Source: Phycisphaera sp.
GTDB taxonomy: Bacteria > Planctomycetota > Phycisphaerae > Phycisphaerales > Phycisphaeraceae
Length of the DNA: 38,384 nt
Reading direction: 5' to 3'
NCBI GenBank assembly: GCA_023300125.1
Contig: JALZVY010000032.1
Coordinates: forward strand, 1 to 38,384
In this document: positions 35,221 through 38,384 of the stretch, piece by piece
How positions within the stretch are numbered: position 1 is the stretch's first letter
Layout: each line of letters opens with the position of its first letter
The notes under the pieces: model-generated
Seen by the model: the letters and a program-made list of their open reading frames with translations, nothing else
Database searches by the model: none
What the model was told of the DNA's origin: nothing
Made by a program: the position numbers and the translations under genes

Positions 35221-35421
35221 CGGCATCTTGGTTGCGCCATCTTGGCTGCGGCAAACAGTGGCGGTGTGTGGGGGCTGGGGCCCATCACGCGGGCCCCATC
35301 GCGCGGCAACCATCACGCGGGCCCCATCGCGCGGCAACCATCGCGTGGGCCCCGTGGCGCGGCTCCCATCACACGACGCCTATCGCGCGAAGCCCGTCAC
35401 GCCGTTCCCATGGCGCGGTCC
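35221..35421. repeat. Two period-14 tandem arrays upstream of lpxI
   Basis: From 35282 to 35421 lie ten 14-bp units of consensus CCATCGCGCGGNNC. The first four alternate as two 28-bp blocks, so there is also a 28-bp period, and later units drift. A second, different 14-bp unit, CGCCATCTTGGCTG and its relative, occurs twice at 35221-35248. Because 14 is not a multiple of three, all frames stay open, which explains long but meaningless reading frames here. The region 35136-35504 between lpxI and lexA holds no credible gene. Confidence 0.88.
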
Positions 35422-35504
35422 CCTCGCGCGGCTTTTTACAGTCCAGCCCGCGTGCTTCGGTTTTGCCTGTTGTGCGGGCCGTCACGCGGCCGCGCGTCGC
35501 AGAA

Positions 35505-36131
35505 TCAGTACGTTCGCACCACGCCGATGCAGACGCCCTGGATCTGCAGCTCGTCGGGGCGGCAGTAGCGCGGCTCGTATTTGTCGTTGGCCGGTTGCAG
35601 GCGGATGCGCCCGTCCCGCTCTTTGTACATCTTTTTCAGCGTGGCTTCGCCGGTGTCTAGCAAGGCCACGACGGTTTGCCCGTTGCGGGCGGCGTTGCGT
35701 TTCTCGCACACCACAAAGTCGCCGTCGCAGATTTGTTCATCGATCATGGAATCGCCGCGGACCTTGAGCACAAAGGTGTTGCCTCCCACGGTGCCTTTGC
35801 TGGGGGCGAACAGCTCCGCCAGGTCCAGGTGCTCACGCGTTTCGACGGCTTCGATGGGCGAGCCCGCGGCAATCGAGCCGAGCAGGGGAAGCTTGGTGTT
35901 GGCCTTTTCGTCGGGCAGGTCCAGGTCAGGCGACACTTCCAAAGAGCGGGCTTTGTTGGCCTGCCGTTTGAGAGCCCCTTTTTTGATCAGCGCTTCGACG
36001 TGCTCGAAGACGGTGACTTTGGAGACGCCCAGCTCGTCGGCGAGCTCCTGCATCGTCGGCGAATAGCCGCGTGTCAGACGCGTCTCGCGGATGCGATTCA
36101 GAATGCGGAGCTGTTTGGGGGTCAGGTTCAT
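35505..36131 (-). CDS. lexA: LexA repressor
   Basis: LexA represses the SOS regulon and cleaves itself when RecA filaments form. The 208-residue product has an N-terminal winged helix (LTPKQLRILNRIRETRLTRGYSPTMQELADELGV), the Ala89-Gly90 cleavage site in GSIAAGSPIE, the catalytic Ser128 in RGDSMIDEQICDGDF, and Lys166 in ATLKKMY. ATG 36131 (MNLTPKQ) is the usual family start; MPPMNL at 36140 is also open. An unknown gene lies directly upstream on the same strand and ends at or beyond the lexA start, so they are probably one transcription unit. Confidence 0.95.
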   Translation of the reverse strand: MNLTPKQLRILNRIRETRLTRGYSPTMQELADELGVSKVTVFEHVEALIKKGALKRQANKARSLEVSPDLDLPDEKANTKLPLLGSIAAGSPIEAVETREHLDLAELFAPSKGTVGGNTFVLKVRGDSMIDEQICDGDFVVCEKRNAARNGQTVVALLDTGEATLKKMYKERDGRIRLQPANDKYEPRYCRPDELQIQGVCIGVVRTY

Positions 36132-36855
36132 AGGTGGCACTCTGGTGAGTTGGGAGTGGCGAGGAAGACGACGCAGCCGCGGGGCCTGTTGTCGCGGGGA
36201 ACGAGATTAAGGAATCGGTCGCGGCCTTGGGGTTGGAAGGCTGGGCCGGCGATTGAATGGACGTGTGGGTCGAGGCCAAACCCGCCTTCGAGGCCGCAAA
36301 GGCGGGGGGCAGCACCGCGTCGATCAGCCGAGCGGCCAGCGGGGACACGGTCAGGGCAGGACGCTTGGCGGCGGCGCGGGGCGAATCCGCCGCGGGCACG
36401 ATGGCCGCCAAGATCGCTCGCCGGTGCTGCTCGTGGTCGTGGCCGATGTCGCTGAGGCTTAGCGACTGCATCTCTAGCCACGCGGCGGCGGCCGACAGCA
36501 CCGACACCCGATCCGGAACACGCACGCGGCCGTCGGGGCCGTAGGTTTGATGGGTCTTGGGGGTGAGGGGGCCCGAGGTGTCGAAGGCGTCTGCGTCGCG
36601 CTGCACGCCCTGGGGGCTGGCGTGGTCTTGTTCGGCGGCGGCCATGGCCGCGTCTTCGCGGTTGGCTTGGGGGCGTTGATAGCCCGGGGCGCCCGAGGAA
36701 TCACCCTCGGCCTGGGCCCCGTGGGTCGATGCCGTTCCCCGGGCCCGCGTGAGGGCGGTGCCCTTGACGTTCAGGCCCTGGACGAAGTCTCCTCCGGGGC
36801 CAAGCAGAACCAGTGGGGTGGGGGTCATCGTGAGGACAGAGGCGTGATGGGGCAT
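35926..36855 (-). CDS. Unknown protein upstream of lexA, 3' end uncertain
   Basis: I do not recognise this protein. The open frame runs from ATG 36855 (MPHHASVLTM) to 35926, but its last ~200 bases overlap lexA in another frame. The third-position GC of this frame is high as far as about 36215. From there the adjacent frame becomes the GC3-rich one, and it stops as ATGA exactly on the lexA start (stop at 36128). A single-base frameshift near 36210-36220 would give a gene of about 240 codons ending at lexA. Content is low in motifs: RVRVPDRVSVLSAAAAWLEMQ and LTVSPLAARLIDAVLPPAF look helical. A DNA-damage role is suggested only by its neighbour. Confidence 0.5.
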   Translation of the reverse strand: MPHHASVLTMTPTPLVLLGPGGDFVQGLNVKGTALTRARGTASTHGAQAEGDSSGAPGYQRPQANREDAAMAAAEQDHASPQGVQRDADAFDTSGPLTPKTHQTYGPDGRVRVPDRVSVLSAAAAWLEMQSLSLSDIGHDHEQHRRAILAAIVPAADSPRAAAKRPALTVSPLAARLIDAVLPPAFAASKAGLASTHTSIQSPAQPSNPKAATDSLISFPATTGPAAASSSSPLPTHQSATYEPDPQTAPHSESHPRDASDTRLFADDAGARRRAGRLQSHRLRARRSADQKRGSQTAGQQSPLFGSVA

Positions 36856-37074
36856 GGTGCAGGGCTTTCTCGCCGCAAGGCGGGTGCGATGAAGGCTTCC
36901 AGGGGCGTGGATCCGCAAAAAGCGGAAAAACGCCGGTTCGATCTGGGATGCCTGGGCAACCCGAAGATCTTGTGGAGGCTGCCCGACGCACCCCCATATC
37001 TGGGGGTTTGGGGGCTTCACTGCTTCCTTTCGTCCACTTGGCTCCTGAGCCATGAACGTCAAAACGAGAACTTG

Positions 37075-37094
37075 TTCGGTTGAAGTTAACCGAA
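37075..37094. promoter_or_regulatory. Candidate operator upstream of the lexA unit
   Basis: A perfect inverted repeat, TTCGGTT-N6-AACCGAA, lies about 220 bp upstream of the unknown gene's start, next to GAACTTGTTC at 37067-37076. Both resemble the dyads of LexA-type sites, but the LexA box of this organism is unknown. Between here and the start (36856-37074) is a leader with a hairpin (CCCCCA/TGGGGG around GATA) and no gene. Confidence 0.4.
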
Positions 37095-37346
37095 TGGTGC
37101 CCGAACGTCAAGGCCTGACGCAAGGGTGGAAAACACCGGGGTTTACTGTTGATCGCCCGCGGAGGGGCTGTTGAACCGGCCTGCTGCATTATCGGCCCCT
37201 GGGCCCGGGCCTCTCAGTGATGCGGGGCTTGAAAACGGGCCGCGGGGGGGGCGTTGTCGCTCCGCGGGTCGGGGTTTTGACCCGACGAAACAGGGCGGCG
37301 CGGGGGCTTGTGTTAATGAATCCTCGCCAGCCGTTAGATTGTGCGG
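37095..37346. other. Intergenic region upstream of pheS
   Basis: This ~250-bp stretch between the lexA-unit operator and pheS has no supportable gene. It contains GC-rich palindromic patches (for example CGGCCCCTGGGCCCGGG near 37193) and an eight-base G run at about 37243. TTAATGAAT near 37313 is a weak candidate -10. A phenylalanine-codon leader or T-box could not be recognised. Confidence 0.4.
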
Positions 37347-38378
37347 ATGCTCGAACGAATCGACGAACTTGAAGCCAAGGCCCAGGCCGACCTGTCTGCG
37401 GTGTCCGACGCCGCGGGGCTGGAGGCCTTCCGCATCACCTACCTGGGCAGCAAGGGGGCGGTGAAGGGGCTCATGGGCCTGATCAAGGACGTGCCCGGTG
37501 ATCAGCGCAAGGCCTTTGGCCAGGGCGCCAACGCCGTGCGGGCCAAGGTCGAGGCCGCCTTTGCCGCCCGCTCCGCAGAGCTGGGTGGCGCAGGCGCCGC
37601 GGGTTCATCGGGGGCCAAGGCCGCTGCGGGCCCGGCGGTGGATGTGACCCTGCCCGGCGATGGCGTGCCCTTGGGCCGGCGCCACGTGATCACCCAGACC
37701 ATCGACGAGCTGACCGAGGTGTTTGCCCGCATGGGCTTCGACGTGGAGACCGGCCCCGAGGCCGAAGACGACCACCACAACTTCGTGGCCCTGAACATCC
37801 CCCAGACCCACCCGGCGCGCGACCCGCGGGACAACTTCTATATCCAGCAGCCCGCGGGTGCGGCCGGCAGCCCACCGCTTTTGCGCAGCCAAACCTCCAC
37901 CGTGCAGATCCGCGTGATGGAGAACGTGAAACCGCCGGTGCGGATCATCTCGACGGGCCGGGTGTACCGACCCGACGAGCACGACGCGACGCACAGCTCG
38001 ATGTTCCACCAGATCGAGGGGCTGTACGTCGACAAGAACGTGACGATGGTCGACCTCAAGACCACCCTGATCCAGTTTGCCAAGGCGTATTTCGGCGCCG
38101 ACGCCGAGGTCAAACTCGTCCCCAGCTACTTCCCCTTCACCGAACCCAGCGCCGAGCTGTACGTGAAGATGGACCTGGGCAAGGGCCTGGAGTGGATGGA
38201 AGTCGGCGGCTGCGGCATGATCGACCCCGCGGTGTTCGAAGCCGTGGGCTACGACCCCGAAGAATGGACCGGCTTCGCCTTTGGGCTGGGCATCGAACGC
38301 CTGACCATGCGCAAGCACAACATCGCGGACATCCGGTGGTTGTATGAGGGCGATGTGCGCTTTCTCCGCCAATTCTGA
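37347..38378 (+). CDS. pheS: Phenylalanyl-tRNA synthetase alpha subunit
   Basis: PheS, with PheT, attaches phenylalanine to tRNA-Phe. The 343-residue product has an N-terminal coiled-coil arm (LERIDELEAKAQADL) and RITYLGSKGAVKGLMG. The class II catalytic core follows: GRRHVITQTIDEL, LNIPQTHPARDPRDNFYI, SMFHQIEGLYVDKNV (motif 2) and GFAFGLGIERLTMRKHNIADIRWLYEGDVRFLRQF (motif 3 region). An Ala/Gly-rich linker at about 80-98 is longer than usual. The start is ATG 37347; GTG 37341 is possible. The stop at 38376-38378 falls just inside the window; pheT would be expected next. Function is certain. Confidence 0.95.
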   Translation: MLERIDELEAKAQADLSAVSDAAGLEAFRITYLGSKGAVKGLMGLIKDVPGDQRKAFGQGANAVRAKVEAAFAARSAELGGAGAAGSSGAKAAAGPAVDVTLPGDGVPLGRRHVITQTIDELTEVFARMGFDVETGPEAEDDHHNFVALNIPQTHPARDPRDNFYIQQPAGAAGSPPLLRSQTSTVQIRVMENVKPPVRIISTGRVYRPDEHDATHSSMFHQIEGLYVDKNVTMVDLKTTLIQFAKAYFGADAEVKLVPSYFPFTEPSAELYVKMDLGKGLEWMEVGGCGMIDPAVFEAVGYDPEEWTGFAFGLGIERLTMRKHNIADIRWLYEGDVRFLRQF

Positions 38379-38384
38379 TTGGCG

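Noticed and set aside
35282-35421. CRISPR array
   Set aside because: Units are contiguous with no spacers and no cas genes are present. The same holds for the octamer run at 2048.
35154-35767. Long overlapping plus-strand frames over the 14-bp array
   Set aside because: A 14-bp period keeps all frames open; the translations are repeat artefacts.

Overview
The window is a high-GC, densely coded bacterial chromosome segment with an outer-membrane-bearing envelope (LpxI for lipid A, a dTDP-rhamnose cluster, a lipoprotein). Two exported proteins end in PEP-CTERM sorting signals followed by RRRR, and one pseudopilin carries FTLIE plus an H-X9-DG motif. That combination is typical of Planctomycetota, most likely a Phycisphaerae-type organism. 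The lineage is an inference. I see no transposase, integrase, tRNA, rRNA or CRISPR array.

Layout. 1-6.2 kb: nearly complete stand-alone AICAR transformylase (minus), ruvA, a beta-CASP metallo-beta-lactamase, a secreted alpha/beta hydrolase, a HAD phosphatase and a His-rich exported GlcG/HbpS-like protein. 6.4-11.8 kb: a seven-gene minus-strand operon headed by a cobalamin riboswitch: PEP-CTERM protein, H-X9-DG pseudopilin, DUF71/COG2102 PP-loop ATPase, BtuF-like cytosolic protein, BFD-like [2Fe-2S] protein, Cys-rich CWC protein and thioredoxin reductase. 12.0-15.6 kb: rfbA-rfbC-rfbD-rfbB. 15.6-20.0 kb: a PEP-CTERM trypsin-like protease, trxA, an M16 peptidase and a RibB protein with a decayed RibA domain. 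20.0-25.9 kb: an RRM protein, a SWIM-SNF2 helicase and a CPBP intramembrane protease. 25.9-30.2 kb: a Cu/Zn-SOD-like protein, a phosphoesterase lipoprotein, then a sigma factor followed by a three-repeat membrane protein and an exported coiled-coil protein. 30.2-38.4 kb: a QueC-like protein without a proper PP-loop, a glutamine amidotransferase, an AlkA-like glycosylase, a membrane-anchored SGNH hydrolase, lpxI, lexA with an unknown gene upstream, and pheS.

Two features stand out. First, the cobalamin-riboswitch operon links a PEP-CTERM surface protein and a pseudopilin, by tight spacing and overlap, to DUF71 and a B12-binding-like protein. This looks like a B12 (corrinoid) capture/salvage module with a redox tail. 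Second, five intergenic gaps hold inverted arrays of 7-bp or 8-bp units (near 1.28, 2.15, 6.3, 14.4 and 18.7 kb). They share an architecture but not a sequence, their unit counts differ between arms, and they occur between divergent, convergent and co-directional genes. Separate direct arrays of 13-bp and 14-bp units lie after trxA and before lpxI. None of these is explained by standard terminators, mobile elements or CRISPR.
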